A DNA stretch of 64,000 nt from positions 62,001-126,000 of the forward strand of contig NZ_BCXH01000017.1 in assembly GCF_001895005.1 (NCBI RefSeq). The letters run 5' to 3'. Position 1 is the first letter of the stretch, and every line of letters begins with the position of its first letter. The DNA is from Rhodococcus yunnanensis NBRC 103083. Its GTDB lineage: Bacteria > Actinomycetota > Actinomycetes > Mycobacteriales > Mycobacteriaceae. The notes beneath the pieces were generated by a model that saw only the letters and a list, made by a program, of their open reading frames with translations, did no database searches and was not told where the DNA came from. A program made the translations under genes and the position numbers. Positions 27,071 through 36,181 of the stretch are shown in pieces.

Positions 27071-27535
27071 TCACGCAACGGACGCCGACGCTCCGGTGGG
27101 TAAAGCGTGAATGGCGTCGACCAGCGATGCCAGCTCCGGGAGCTCTCGCGCCGACGCCAGGGCATTTTCGAGCACCGCGTCGTGTGTAGGGCGTGCCCGG
27201 TCGAGGAGAGCGCGGCCGTCTTCGGTGAGTTCGGTGTAGATGCCGCGTCGGTCGTCCTTGCACAGAATGCGGGTGAGAATTCCTCGGTCCTCCAGTCGAT
27301 TCACGAGGCGAGTCGTCGCGCTACTGCTCAAAGCCGATGCCCGGGCGAGTTGTTGCATGCGCATGTGCCACCCGTCCTGGCGGCTCAATGCATCGAGGAC
27401 CGTGTACTCGACGACCGACAGTGAGTGCTCGGTCTGCAGCGTCCGCTCCAGGTCGCCTTCGATGTGAGCATGCAACGCAGCCAGCGTTCTCCACCCTTGT
27501 GCGCGGATGAGTGATGAATCGTCTGCGATTCCCAT
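27071..27535 (-). CDS. MarR-family transcriptional regulator
   Basis: The 154-residue protein has the winged-helix core of MarR regulators (VVEYTVLDALSRQDGWHMRMQQLA, then SSATTRLVNRLEDRG and the wing DDRRGIYTELTEDG). ATG at 27535 has AAGGAG six bases upstream. It is divergent from an MFS transporter and should repress it through the repeats between them. It is not obviously linked to the acyltransferase gene whose start lies 92 bases beyond its stop. Confidence 0.9.
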   Translation of the reverse strand: MGIADDSSLIRAQGWRTLAALHAHIEGDLERTLQTEHSLSVVEYTVLDALSRQDGWHMRMQQLARASALSSSATTRLVNRLEDRGILTRILCKDDRRGIYTELTEDGRALLDRARPTHDAVLENALASARELPELASLVDAIHALPTGASASVA

Positions 27536-27576
27536 GACGTGCTCCTTGTGCCGTGAACACGGTCGACTTTAGCAGC

Positions 27577-27625
27577 TTGCGCAGTAATGACGCGTGTGCA
27601 ACTATTTACGACGCGTGTGCAACTA
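27577..27625. promoter_or_regulatory. Probable MarR operator: 16-base direct repeat with inverted half-sites
   Basis: GACGCGTGTGCAACTA occurs at 27589-27604 and 27610-27625, with a 21-base period, which places both copies on one face of the helix. The upstream TTGCGCA at 27577 forms an inverted partner with TGTGCAA at 27595. The cluster lies between the MarR start and the divergent MFS start, overlapping the probable promoters. Confidence 0.6.
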
Positions 27626-27674
27626 CATGCATACGCTAGATATCAGCTCGTGCATCGATCAAGGAGTTCTTCTC

Positions 27675-28838
27675 ATGCCGTTAGGTCTGCTCGCACTTGC
27701 CATCGGTGGGTTCGGCATCGGTCTGACCGAGTTCGTCATCATGGGGCTACTACCGGAAGTAGCCTCCGATTTCGGCGTGTCCGAGGCGACCGCAGGGTGG
27801 CTCATCACCGGCTACGCACTCAGCGTCGTCGTCGGCGCACTCGGTGTGACCGCTCTGGTCACGCGATTTCCGCGCAAGAACGTACTCGTCGCGTTGATGG
27901 GGCTGTTCATCGTAGGCAATCTCATGTCCGCGTTGGCCTCCTCGTACGAGGCAATGATGCTCGGCAGAGTCGTGGCAGCTCTGTGCCACGGCGCGTTCTT
28001 CGGAATCGGCGCCGTGGTAGCTGCATCCCTGGTGGCTCCGGAGAAGAAGGCGGGCGCCATCGCGATGATGTTCGCGGGCCTCACCGCCGCCAACGTGCTC
28101 GGTGTTCCGTTCGGAACGTTCCTCGGCCAGACCTACGGTTGGCGTTCGACCTTCTGGGCCATCACCGTCGTCGGAGTCGTGGCGATGGCCGGGATTCTCG
28201 CTCTCGTCCCGGCGACCTCGAATTCGGAAGCGCCCGGAAATCTTCGCGCGGAGCTCGGTGCATTCACGCGCGTACAGGTGTGGCTGTCCATCGCGATCAC
28301 AGTTCTCGGCTACGGCGGAATGTTCGGAGCCTTCACCTACATCGCCTTCACCCTCACCGACGTCAGTGGATTCGCGGCGAGTTCGGTTCCGTGGCTGCTG
28401 ATTCTCTTCGGAGCAGGTCTGTTCATCGGCAACTACCTGGGTGGAAAGGCCGCCGACCGGAACCTCACGGCAACCCTGTTGATTCTGCTCGCGGCATTGA
28501 CGGTCGTCCTCGTGTTCTTCGCCGTCACCGCGGAAAGTCGAATCGCGACAGTCGCATCTCTGTTCCTCATGGGAGCATTCGGGTTCGCCACGGTGCCCGG
28601 GCTGCAGATGCGCGTGATGTCGTTCGCCGAGGATGCACCAACCATGGCGTCGGGAGCCAACATCGCCGCGTTCAACCTGGGCAACGCACTCGGCGCATGG
28701 ATCGGCGGTATCACCATCACCGCAGGCCTCGGCTACACCTCACCGATCTGGGCCGGCGCGGTGATCACCGTCGCGGCGTTCGTCGTACTGATCGTGGCTA
28801 CGGTGATGCAGCGGGACCGGGCGTCTGTGCTGGTGTAA
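27675..28838 (+). CDS. MFS transporter, 12-TM (AraJ/DHA1-like)
   Basis: The 387-residue protein has 12 predicted membrane segments and belongs to the sugar-efflux/drug-exporter DHA1 group: GLTEFVIMGLLPEVA near the N-terminus, VVVGALGVTALVTRFPRKNVLV after helix 2 in the place of motif A, and AALCHGAFFGIGAVVAASL. ATG at 27675 was chosen because AAGGAG lies eight bases upstream; earlier in-frame starts fall in the operator repeats. Its last 41 bases overlap the convergent membrane-protein gene. The substrate is unknown. Confidence 0.88.
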   Translation: MPLGLLALAIGGFGIGLTEFVIMGLLPEVASDFGVSEATAGWLITGYALSVVVGALGVTALVTRFPRKNVLVALMGLFIVGNLMSALASSYEAMMLGRVVAALCHGAFFGIGAVVAASLVAPEKKAGAIAMMFAGLTAANVLGVPFGTFLGQTYGWRSTFWAITVVGVVAMAGILALVPATSNSEAPGNLRAELGAFTRVQVWLSIAITVLGYGGMFGAFTYIAFTLTDVSGFAASSVPWLLILFGAGLFIGNYLGGKAADRNLTATLLILLAALTVVLVFFAVTAESRIATVASLFLMGAFGFATVPGLQMRVMSFAEDAPTMASGANIAAFNLGNALGAWIGGITITAGLGYTSPIWAGAVITVAAFVVLIVATVMQRDRASVLV

Positions 28839-29379
28839 GCGCTCGCACCAGGGCCGCTGGGTCGTCGACCTGGATACCGAGCGATGACACCGCCTCCTGC
28901 ACACGCCGAGTGACGAGTGTCGCGGGAAGTTCCGCCACCACCGGCGTCGACAGTTCGATGTCGACGCCGGTGCCGTCCTGAGTAGGCAGAAACAGTCGCC
29001 CGTCCTCGATCGCCGCGGACACGACGCCGAATCGGCGGTGGACTCGCGCTGCGACGATCATCTCGCGTGGGATCTCGGCGACGATCTTTCCGTTCGATCG
29101 CAGTGTCAACGCGTCGGGCGACAGGACATGAGGATGGACCCTGTGTAACGCAAGGAATCCAGCGAAGGAGATCAGCCCCCACAACGACGCGATCAACAGC
29201 GTCCACTGCAGCCAGGGCCACGGGACCAGGAGATGGGCCGCTACCATCTCGATCACTCCCGCGACGCCGAACGCTATCGGCGTCCCGAGTGTGCCGCGTT
29301 CGGCGGTGAAAGCCACGGAGTCGTCGGCAACGGGCGCTCTGCGGCCGGTGATCCACCAGAGCAACGATCTGTATTTCAT
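28798..29379 (-). CDS. Two-helix membrane protein with PH-like C-terminal domain, unknown
   Basis: The 193-residue protein begins with a short cytoplasmic part, has two adjacent membrane helices (residues about 38-80) and a C-terminal domain (LTLRSNGKIVAEIPREMIVAARVHRRFG) that looks like the bacterial PH-like domains found in small membrane proteins. No function is known. Its ATG overlaps the merR stop in ATGA, so it is translated with the regulator and is probably its target or partner. Its end overlaps the convergent MFS gene by 41 bases. Confidence 0.7.
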   Translation of the reverse strand: MKYRSLLWWITGRRAPVADDSVAFTAERGTLGTPIAFGVAGVIEMVAAHLLVPWPWLQWTLLIASLWGLISFAGFLALHRVHPHVLSPDALTLRSNGKIVAEIPREMIVAARVHRRFGVVSAAIEDGRLFLPTQDGTGVDIELSTPVVAELPATLVTRRVQEAVSSLGIQVDDPAALVRALTPAQTPGPAASP

Positions 29380-30128
29380 CGCGCCACTACTTTCATCACT
29401 CGCATCAGGACGGCTCGCTGGGCAAGGTCGGGGACGACGTCGTGAATGTCCAGGAGTATCGGGCTGTCGGCCAGCTTGGACTCGGTGAAATCGACGTCGT
29501 GCAACAGGGTCGCCACATGGTCTGCAAGGGAATCGATCTCGTGAGCAATCGATGTCGGATCCGCGCCCGACAACGCCGACCATCGTGAAAGAACTGCGAG
29601 GTACGACGCGACCGCATCGGGTTCGCGCAGCGCGTCGATCATCGCGAGCGCCAGCTGATCGGAAAGACCGCCCGACAGTGCAAGCAATTCCAGGTGGTCG
29701 CGTTCACGTTCCAGTTCGACGCGTGTGACGTCGTTACTGTCGTCGATCAGGTCGGCGATGCGATCGGCCAACGGTCGGGGGAGTGTGCTGAGCGGCCTGC
29801 CGTCCTCGGCATCCGCGAGTAGATCGAGCAATCGTGACTTCTTCGTCTCCAGAGCCTTCTGTTCGCGTTCGATGCTCGCGATCAATTCGGTGAGGTCGTC
29901 GATCACATCGCCGTCGGCGCCGTCGTGCAGCATCGCGGCGATGGAACCGAGAGGAACTCCGCTCGACGCCAGGCGTCGAATCCGCATGAGGCGCACGAGG
30001 TCCGTCATCGAGTAGTCACGGTAGCCGGACGACGTTCTCGCCGCTTCGGGAATCAGCCCGAGGCGGTGGTAGTGCCTGACTGCCCGCGGTGTGGTTCCGG
30101 CTGCCTGGGCGAGAACTCCGATTCGCAT
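29376..30128 (-). CDS. MerR-family transcriptional regulator
   Basis: The 250-residue regulator has the N-terminal winged helix of MerR proteins (MRIGVLAQAAGTTPRAVRHYHRLGLI, then SGYRDYSMTDLVRLMRIRRL), a coiled-coil dimerisation helix (about residues 75-100) and a C-terminal effector domain of about 130 residues with no metal-type Cys cluster. It probably binds an organic ligand. A near-ideal palindrome lies directly upstream of its ATG, so it should regulate its own operon, which includes the membrane-protein gene. Confidence 0.9.
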   Translation of the reverse strand: MRIGVLAQAAGTTPRAVRHYHRLGLIPEAARTSSGYRDYSMTDLVRLMRIRRLASSGVPLGSIAAMLHDGADGDVIDDLTELIASIEREQKALETKKSRLLDLLADAEDGRPLSTLPRPLADRIADLIDDSNDVTRVELERERDHLELLALSGGLSDQLALAMIDALREPDAVASYLAVLSRWSALSGADPTSIAHEIDSLADHVATLLHDVDFTESKLADSPILLDIHDVVPDLAQRAVLMRVMKVVAR

Positions 30129-30140
30129 GATCTGATTCTC

Positions 30141-30163
30141 GACCTTGACGCTGCGTCAAGGTC
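30141..30163. promoter_or_regulatory. MerR operator
   Basis: A perfect palindrome has 11-base arms (GACCTTGACGC and its complement) around a single T. It begins 13 bases upstream of the merR start. The length and the CCTTGAC...GTCAAGG arms are typical of promoters activated by MerR regulators. No TANNNT -10 could be placed with certainty. Confidence 0.8.
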
Positions 30164-30264
30164 AAGCTCCGGTGTTTGCGCAGATCGGTACTGTGACGGC
30201 CTGTCTGGGGAGGAGCGGAAGAATGGCAGGTGGACCACCGGGCAGCAACCTACCTGGCCGGAGG

Positions 30265-31860
30265 TCATCCTTCTGGTCGGTTCCTCAGTTCCAGCCCGAT
30301 CTGCTCGGCATCGAGCACGGTGAGCGCCCTTTCCAAGGAATCGGCGTCGAACAGCCCGTCGTCACGGGCGTCGAGGAGAGCCGATCTCTGGGCCGAGATC
30401 TCGGCGGACCGATCCTGTCCTTCTGTCGTGGCGTCGATGAGCAGGCGCCGAATTCCTTCCTGCTGAGCGTTGTCCTCCTCGGCGTTGTCGTCGTCGGTGT
30501 GCGGAGTGACCCAGCCCACGACGCGTTCGAGCGATCCACCCTGCAACAGAAGTGACCCGGCGGCGACGAGAAAGGCGATCAAGATCAGCAGTGATCGTGC
30601 AGGCGTGTCCTCCGGCAGGGTTTGCGCAGCTGCGAGGGTCACGGCACCCCGCATACCCGCCCACACCACGACGGTTCCGTCCCGCCAGTCGAGCGGGGCG
30701 GCCAGGAAGTAGTCGATGTCCGCGAGACCACGGCGTATTCGTGTCCGAAACCGTTCGACCTGCCCTGCCGACGGTGCTCGCCGACGACCGTGGAACAAGT
30801 AGTCGTCAGCGGTCCCGTCGAGCCTGCCTGCAGCATCGCTCAGCCTCGGCTTCATGCTCTCACCGCGCGCAGCGCGCCTTCTCAGCCAGCGGATCAGCGG
30901 CGCGACGAATGCTGCACGTACCAGGATCGTGAGCACGAGTGCTCCTGCCGCTATCACTGCCGCGCTGCCGATACCTCGATGGTCGTCGACGACGTCGGCA
31001 ACGATCGAGGCAAGTTCGAGGCCCATCGTCAGAAAGACTGCGCCTTCCAAGACGAGCTCCACCGCGCGCCAGTTCTGAGCGTCGGACAGCCTGTGGCGAG
31101 GGGACAGTGACCTCGGCGCCCCGTGCCCGGTGACGAGCCCTGCGACGACGGCCGCAACCAACCCGGATGCACCGAGTTCTTCCGCCGGAATGGCTGCGAG
31201 GAAGGGAACGGTGAACGAGATCACGGTGTTGACGGTCGAATCGGCGACCCGCGATCGAACGGCGAGATTCAGGTGACCGATCACGAATCCGATCACGGCC
31301 GCCACTGCCACCGCGAACGCGAAGTCGCCGAGTACGCCCCACAGCGACACCGACGCTGCAGCACCGGCGATGGCAGTGCGCAGCAGTACCAGGGCGGTGG
31401 CGTCGTTGAGCAGTCCTTCGCCTTCGAGAATCGACACGACGCGTTTCGATACCGGTAGACCGCGGACTATGGACGTGGCAACGGCGTCGGTCGGGCTGAC
31501 GATGGCGCCGAGAGCTATGCCCCACCAGATGTTCAGGTCCGGAATCACCCAGCTGAAGAAAAAGCCGAGCACGACTGCGCTGAGGACCACGAGTAGGACC
31601 GACAGTCCGCCGATGGCTCCGAACTCGCGTCGGAAGTCCATCGCCGGCATCGACACCGACGCCGAATACAGCAGCGGCGGAAGAACTCCGGCGAGTATCC
31701 ATTCGGGTTCGAGCTCGATCTCGGGCACGAACGGAAGGACGCTGATGCCGATACCCAGAAGCACCAGAAGAAGAGGCGCCGCGACACCGATCCGGTCGCC
31801 GAGCATCGATGCTGCCGCTATGGCCAGCAGCCCGGCCACCATGACGATGAGAATTTCCAC
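30265..31860 (-). CDS. Na+/H+ antiporter, CPA1 family
   Basis: The 531-residue membrane protein should exchange Na+ or K+ for H+ and help in pH and salt homeostasis. About 12 membrane segments are visible. Family motifs are GIALGAIVSPTDAVATS and ILEGEGLLNDATALVL, in which the ND pair carries the transported ion. A cytoplasmic C-terminal tail of about 130 residues is rich in charged residues. GTG at 31860 was chosen because AGGA lies seven bases upstream; GTG at 31866 is possible but too close to that site. It stands alone between merR and msrA. Confidence 0.9.
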   Translation of the reverse strand: MEILIVMVAGLLAIAAASMLGDRIGVAAPLLLVLLGIGISVLPFVPEIELEPEWILAGVLPPLLYSASVSMPAMDFRREFGAIGGLSVLLVVLSAVVLGFFFSWVIPDLNIWWGIALGAIVSPTDAVATSIVRGLPVSKRVVSILEGEGLLNDATALVLLRTAIAGAAASVSLWGVLGDFAFAVAVAAVIGFVIGHLNLAVRSRVADSTVNTVISFTVPFLAAIPAEELGASGLVAAVVAGLVTGHGAPRSLSPRHRLSDAQNWRAVELVLEGAVFLTMGLELASIVADVVDDHRGIGSAAVIAAGALVLTILVRAAFVAPLIRWLRRRAARGESMKPRLSDAAGRLDGTADDYLFHGRRRAPSAGQVERFRTRIRRGLADIDYFLAAPLDWRDGTVVVWAGMRGAVTLAAAQTLPEDTPARSLLILIAFLVAAGSLLLQGGSLERVVGWVTPHTDDDNAEEDNAQQEGIRRLLIDATTEGQDRSAEISAQRSALLDARDDGLFDADSLERALTVLDAEQIGLELRNRPEG

Positions 31861-31922
31861 GTGCACATCCTGTCAGGCGCGTGCAGGGCTACGGGTACGT
31901 AGACGGCCCGCGAACTGCACAA

Positions 31923-31948
31923 TGGCCCCGAGCATGTGCTCGGGGCCA
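31923..31948 (-). terminator. Hairpin terminator after msrA
   Basis: TGGCCCCGAGCA pairs perfectly with TGCTCGGGGCCA across a two-base centre. It lies 19 bases beyond the msrA stop on the minus strand, and 57 bases before the antiporter start, so it should end the msrB-msrA transcript. Confidence 0.7.
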
Positions 31949-31966
31949 GTGTGGGATCGATCGTGC

Positions 31967-32485
31967 TCAGCTGTTCGCAGCCTCGCGATGCGGCAGCTTC
32001 CATCCGGGTCGTACGAAGTGGCAGGTGTAACCGCTCGGATAGTTCTGCAGGTAGTCCTGGTGCTCGGGTTCGGCTTCCCAGAACGGGCCCGCGGAGGTGA
32101 CTTCGGTGATCACTTTGCCCGGCCACAGGCCGGAGGCGTCGACGTCCGCGATGGTGTCGAGTGCCACCTGCTTCTGTTCATCGGACGTGTAGTAGATCGC
32201 CGAGCGATAGCTCAACCCGATGTCGTTGCCCTGACGGTTCTTCGTGGACGGATCATGGATCTGGAAGAAGAACTCGAGGAGATCACGGAACGAGATGACC
32301 GAGGGGTCGAACACGATCTCCACGGCCTCGGCGTGTGTGCCGTGATTGCGGTACGTGGCATTCGGAACGTCGCCGCCCGAGTAGCCGACCCGCGTCGACA
32401 GGACGCCCGGCTGATGCCTGATCAGCTCCTGGGCTCCCCAGAAGCATCCTCCGGCGAGGATTGCGGTCTCGGTGGTTGCAGTCAC
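31967..32485 (-). CDS. msrA: Peptide methionine-(S)-S-oxide reductase
   Basis: This enzyme repairs methionine-S-sulfoxide in proteins. The 172-residue protein has the active-site motif GGCFWG (Cys14), GYSGG, and YRNHGTHAEAVEI, all typical. The GTG start overlaps the msrB stop (GTGA), so the two reductases are co-translated and together repair both sulfoxide stereoisomers. A terminator hairpin follows. Confidence 0.96.
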   Translation of the reverse strand: MTATTETAILAGGCFWGAQELIRHQPGVLSTRVGYSGGDVPNATYRNHGTHAEAVEIVFDPSVISFRDLLEFFFQIHDPSTKNRQGNDIGLSYRSAIYYTSDEQKQVALDTIADVDASGLWPGKVITEVTSAGPFWEAEPEHQDYLQNYPSGYTCHFVRPGWKLPHREAANS

Positions 32486-32973
32486 TTCTGCGCTCCTTCG
32501 TCTGAACTTCCGTCGATCTGTGCAGTTGATTCTTCGAACTGTGCGCGGTATTCACCGTAGCCTTCGGACTCGAGCCGATCCACCGGGACGAATCGCAGCG
32601 CAGCAGAATTCATGCAGTAGCGCAATCCGCCCTCGTCTTTCGGGCCGTCTTTGAACAAGTGTCCCAAGTGGCTGTCACCGGTGGCCGAGCGAACTTCTGT
32701 CCGAACCATCAGATGGCTGAAGTCTCGCTTCTCGACGACACTGGTGTTGTCGACAGGCTTGGTGAAACTGGGCCAACCCGAGTGACTCTCGAACTTGTCG
32801 GCCGAGGAGAACAACGGCTCGCCGGTCACGACATCCACGTAGAGACCTGGCTCGTGGTTGTCCCAGTACTCGTTGTCGAATGCTCGTTCGGTGCCGTTCT
32901 TCTGGGTGACCCTGAACTGCTCGGGGGTCAATCCATCGAGCGACTTCGGGTCCTTCGCGTATGAGCGCGCCAT
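32482..32973 (-). CDS. msrB: Peptide methionine-(R)-S-oxide reductase
   Basis: This enzyme repairs methionine-R-sulfoxide. The 163-residue protein has the family blocks SADKFESHSGWPSF, GDSHLGHLF and RYCMNSAALRF, the last containing the catalytic Cys. The two Cys-X-X-Cys zinc pairs of zinc-type MsrB are absent, as in many actinobacterial forms. ATG at 32973 is preceded by AGGAAGGA. It is the first gene of the msrB-msrA operon and is divergent from the rhomboid-like gene with 95 bases between starts. Confidence 0.95.
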   Translation of the reverse strand: MARSYAKDPKSLDGLTPEQFRVTQKNGTERAFDNEYWDNHEPGLYVDVVTGEPLFSSADKFESHSGWPSFTKPVDNTSVVEKRDFSHLMVRTEVRSATGDSHLGHLFKDGPKDEGGLRYCMNSAALRFVPVDRLESEGYGEYRAQFEESTAQIDGSSDEGAQK

Positions 32974-33068
32974 TGCCGTCCTTCCTGCTGAGTGAGGCAT
33001 TCCGGCCCCACAGAGGTAAACAACCTCGACCCGCCGATATTCCAGCGGAAACAGCGCACACTCGAGGG

Positions 33069-33743
33069 ATGGACGATGTCCCCTTGCCTGCTCGGAGATC
33101 TGTTCCTCGGGCAGTGTGGGCCTACATTCGGCGCGCTCCGGGAACCTACGTCTGGTTGGTGATTCTGCTGGTCACGTCGGTGGTGGCGAATCACCTGTCT
33201 CCGGACGTGCTCGATCATGTGCTGGGTAATCGTTCGACCAATCTGCATCATCTTGCCGAAGACCCCGTTCGAGTCCTCGTCGCGAGTGCGTTCTGGCTCG
33301 CAGGCGGCGGCTGGATCACCTATTTCGTCGTGTTCAACGTCTTTCACGTGCCGGCCGAGCGTTGGCTGGGGACATTCCGGTGGTTGTGCGTCGTGGTGAT
33401 CGCGCATGTCGCAGCGACCTACATCAGCGAGGGCGCCTTGTACTGGGCAATTCGCCACGACTACGCCCCCGCATCGGCGGTGAATACGCTCGATGTCGGA
33501 GTCAGCTACGGACTTGCAGGCGTCGTTGCCGTTCTCACCTACCGCATCGCTGCGCCGTGGTGCTACGTCTACGTCGTCGGCGTGCTGGCGTTCTTCACGG
33601 TTCCCGTTCTCGTCGACGTCGATTTCACGGCCGTCGGGCACCTGTCCGCCACGGTGGTCGGTCTCGGCTGCTACCCGCTGGTTCGCGCACGCCCGGGCAA
33701 GTGGTCTCCGGGCGAGACCGTTCGGCGTGTGCGACATCAGTAG
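33069..33743 (+). CDS. Rhomboid-like multi-pass membrane protein
   Basis: The 224-residue protein has six hydrophobic segments. GVSYG (Ser146) opens one late helix and VGHLSATVVG (His191) lies in the last, 45 residues further on, which matches the Ser/His arrangement of rhomboid intramembrane proteases; the Ser sits in G-V-S-Y-G instead of the usual G-A-S-G. It may therefore be an intramembrane protease or an inactive relative. ATG at 33069 is the natural start. It is followed 57 bases later by secA2 on the same strand, a pairing that suggests a shared role at the export machinery. Confidence 0.65.
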   Translation: MDDVPLPARRSVPRAVWAYIRRAPGTYVWLVILLVTSVVANHLSPDVLDHVLGNRSTNLHHLAEDPVRVLVASAFWLAGGGWITYFVVFNVFHVPAERWLGTFRWLCVVVIAHVAATYISEGALYWAIRHDYAPASAVNTLDVGVSYGLAGVVAVLTYRIAAPWCYVYVVGVLAFFTVPVLVDVDFTAVGHLSATVVGLGCYPLVRARPGKWSPGETVRRVRHQ

Positions 33744-33800
33744 GCTGACCGAAACGGTGCCCGCAGCATCGCAGTCGACGTCGTAGGTAGGGATTGGCAG

Positions 33801-36113
33801 ATGGCTCTGGGTTCTGATCGACTGTGGCGCGTTCTCGGACGTTCGGCGCAGAAGGCTCACACACGTTCTCGAAGCACCGTGGACCAGGCATCGAGCCTTG
33901 CGTCGTGGGCGAGCGGGAAGTCGGACGCGGACATCGCCGAAGCAGCATCGGATCTACGTGTCGGCGCCATCGACAAGCTCGATGTGCCGCGGTATCTGGC
34001 ACTCGTTCGGGAAGCAGCGGAACGATCGATCGACATGACGCCGTTCGACGTCCAATTGCTCGGCGCCGTGAGGATGCTCGAGGGCGACGTCGCCGAAATG
34101 GCGACCGGTGAAGGAAAGACGCTCGCCGGCGCGATCGCCGCCGTCGGCTACGTGTTGTCCGGGCGCCGGGTCCATGTCGTGTCGATCAACGACTTTCTCG
34201 CGCACCGTGACGCGACATGGATGGCACCCCTGTACGAGATGCTCGGCATCGGCGTCGGGTGGGTTTCGGAAGCGTCGACCCCGGCCGAGCGTCGAGCCGC
34301 GTACGCCCGCGACATCACGTATGCGTCGGTCAACGAGATCGGATTCGACGTCCTGCGTGACCATCTGGTCGACGACGTCGCCGACCTGGTCTCGCCGGTT
34401 CCCGACGTCGCGTTGATCGACGAGGCGGATTCGGTTCTCGTCGACGAAGCGCTCGTACCGTTGGTTCTGGCAGGGTCGGTGTCTGCCGACGTCCCGACGG
34501 AGAAGGTGTTCGACGCGATCCGGTTGCTCCACGAGGGAACGCACTACGACACCGATGCCGACGGGCGCAACGTCTTTCTCACCGAAGACGGAGCGGCTCG
34601 TCTCGAGCAGGAATTCGGCATCGACCTCTATTCGGAGGATCACGTCGGAACCACACTCGTGGCGGTGAATGTCGCTTTGCATGCACAGGTACTCGTCAAG
34701 CGCGATGTTCACTACATAGTTCGCGACGGCAGAGTTCAGCTGATCAACGCATCACGCGGACGGGTCGCCGAACTCCAGCGCTGGCCCGACGGTCTGCAGG
34801 CCGCTGTCGAAACGAAAGAGCGGTTGATCCGGACCGAGACCGGTGAGATCCTCGACACCATCACCGTGCAGGCGCTGATCGGCAGGTATTCGACCGTCTG
34901 CGGCATGACGGGTACGGCGCTGGCAGCGGGCGAACAGCTCAGGACGTTCTACGGACTCGGTGTGTCCGTGATTCCGCCGAACCAGCCGAACATCCGTGTC
35001 GACGAGCCGGACCGGGTGTACGACACCGCTGCGAACAAGAACGCAGCGGTGGTCGCGTTCGTGAAGTCGATCCACGAGACCGAGCAGCCGATACTGATCG
35101 GTACTCACGACGTGGCCGAATCCGAGGATCTCGCAGCGCAGCTGGAGGACGCCGGAATTTCGAGCGTCGTGCTCAACGCCAAGAACGACGCCGAGGAAGC
35201 GACGGTGATCGCACGCGCGGGCATTCGCGGAGCTGTGACGGTGTCCACCCAGATCGCCGGCCGAGGCACCGACATCAAACTCGGAGGAGCCGAAGGCGCC
35301 AAGGACGCGGCGATCAAGGACGCCGTCGTCGATCTCGGCGGATTGCTGGTGGTCGGGACGGGACGACACACGACCGAGAGACTGGACAACCAGCTCCGCG
35401 GTCGCGCAGGCAGACAGGGCGACCCCGGCCGTTCGGTGTTCTTCTCGAGTTGGGAGGACGACGTCGTCGTCGCCAATCTCGGTCCGAAGGAACAGCCGAA
35501 ACGACACGACGACACCGGCCTCATCACGTCGGGAGGTGTGTCGGCCAAGATCGACCACGCGCAGCGAATCGCCGAGGGAGCGATGCTCGAAGTCCATTCG
35601 CGCACATGGCGATACAACCAGTTGACGGCCCAGCATCGCGAGATCCTCGACCGCAGGCGCACATCGTTGCTCGAGTCCGACGAAGCTCTGCAGCTGTTGG
35701 TCTCCGGTGCTCCGGACCGCGCGAGCGAGCTCGAGAAGACGGTGTCGACGAAGACACTGGAGGTCGTCGCGCGCAGAATCGTGTTGTTCCACCTCGATCG
35801 CTCGTGGTCCGACTACCTGGCGCACCTCGCCGACGTTCGGGAGAGCATCCATCTGCGGGCGCTCGGGCGTGAGAATCCGCTCGACGAATATCACCGCATC
35901 GCAGTCGATGCCTTCAGGACGGTCTCGACCAAAGCGGTCGAATTGGCCGTTGCGACGTTCGAATCGGCCGAGATCACCGAGGACGGAATCGATCTGGACA
36001 GCGCCGGACTTGCCCGACCGACGTCCACATGGACGTACATGGTGCACGACAACCCGTTCGCGAACAGCACTGCGAACAGCGCAGGTCTCGGTGTGATCTT
36101 CGGCGGTCAGTAG
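33801..36113 (+). CDS. secA2: Accessory preprotein translocase ATPase SecA2
   Basis: This motor protein should drive export of a subset of proteins through SecYEG. At 770 residues it is shorter than housekeeping SecA (about 900 or more) and close to mycobacterial SecA2. Walker A is ATGEGKT at residues 101-107, Walker B is IDEAD at 206-210, and STQIAGRGTDIKLGG plus QLRGRAGRQGDPG form the second RecA-like domain. There is no C-terminal zinc-binding tail with Cys residues; the protein ends in NSAGLGVIFGGQ. ATG at 33801 has AGGGA upstream. It follows the rhomboid-like gene, a location different from that in M. tuberculosis as I recall it. Confidence 0.9.
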   Translation: MALGSDRLWRVLGRSAQKAHTRSRSTVDQASSLASWASGKSDADIAEAASDLRVGAIDKLDVPRYLALVREAAERSIDMTPFDVQLLGAVRMLEGDVAEMATGEGKTLAGAIAAVGYVLSGRRVHVVSINDFLAHRDATWMAPLYEMLGIGVGWVSEASTPAERRAAYARDITYASVNEIGFDVLRDHLVDDVADLVSPVPDVALIDEADSVLVDEALVPLVLAGSVSADVPTEKVFDAIRLLHEGTHYDTDADGRNVFLTEDGAARLEQEFGIDLYSEDHVGTTLVAVNVALHAQVLVKRDVHYIVRDGRVQLINASRGRVAELQRWPDGLQAAVETKERLIRTETGEILDTITVQALIGRYSTVCGMTGTALAAGEQLRTFYGLGVSVIPPNQPNIRVDEPDRVYDTAANKNAAVVAFVKSIHETEQPILIGTHDVAESEDLAAQLEDAGISSVVLNAKNDAEEATVIARAGIRGAVTVSTQIAGRGTDIKLGGAEGAKDAAIKDAVVDLGGLLVVGTGRHTTERLDNQLRGRAGRQGDPGRSVFFSSWEDDVVVANLGPKEQPKRHDDTGLITSGGVSAKIDHAQRIAEGAMLEVHSRTWRYNQLTAQHREILDRRRTSLLESDEALQLLVSGAPDRASELEKTVSTKTLEVVARRIVLFHLDRSWSDYLAHLADVRESIHLRALGRENPLDEYHRIAVDAFRTVSTKAVELAVATFESAEITEDGIDLDSAGLARPTSTWTYMVHDNPFANSTANSAGLGVIFGGQ

Positions 36114-36181
36114 ACGCCCGATCGCCGCCGGAACAGAGTGGCCCAAGCCGGACCGTTTGGTTCCAGGTGGGGGAGGGCCGG

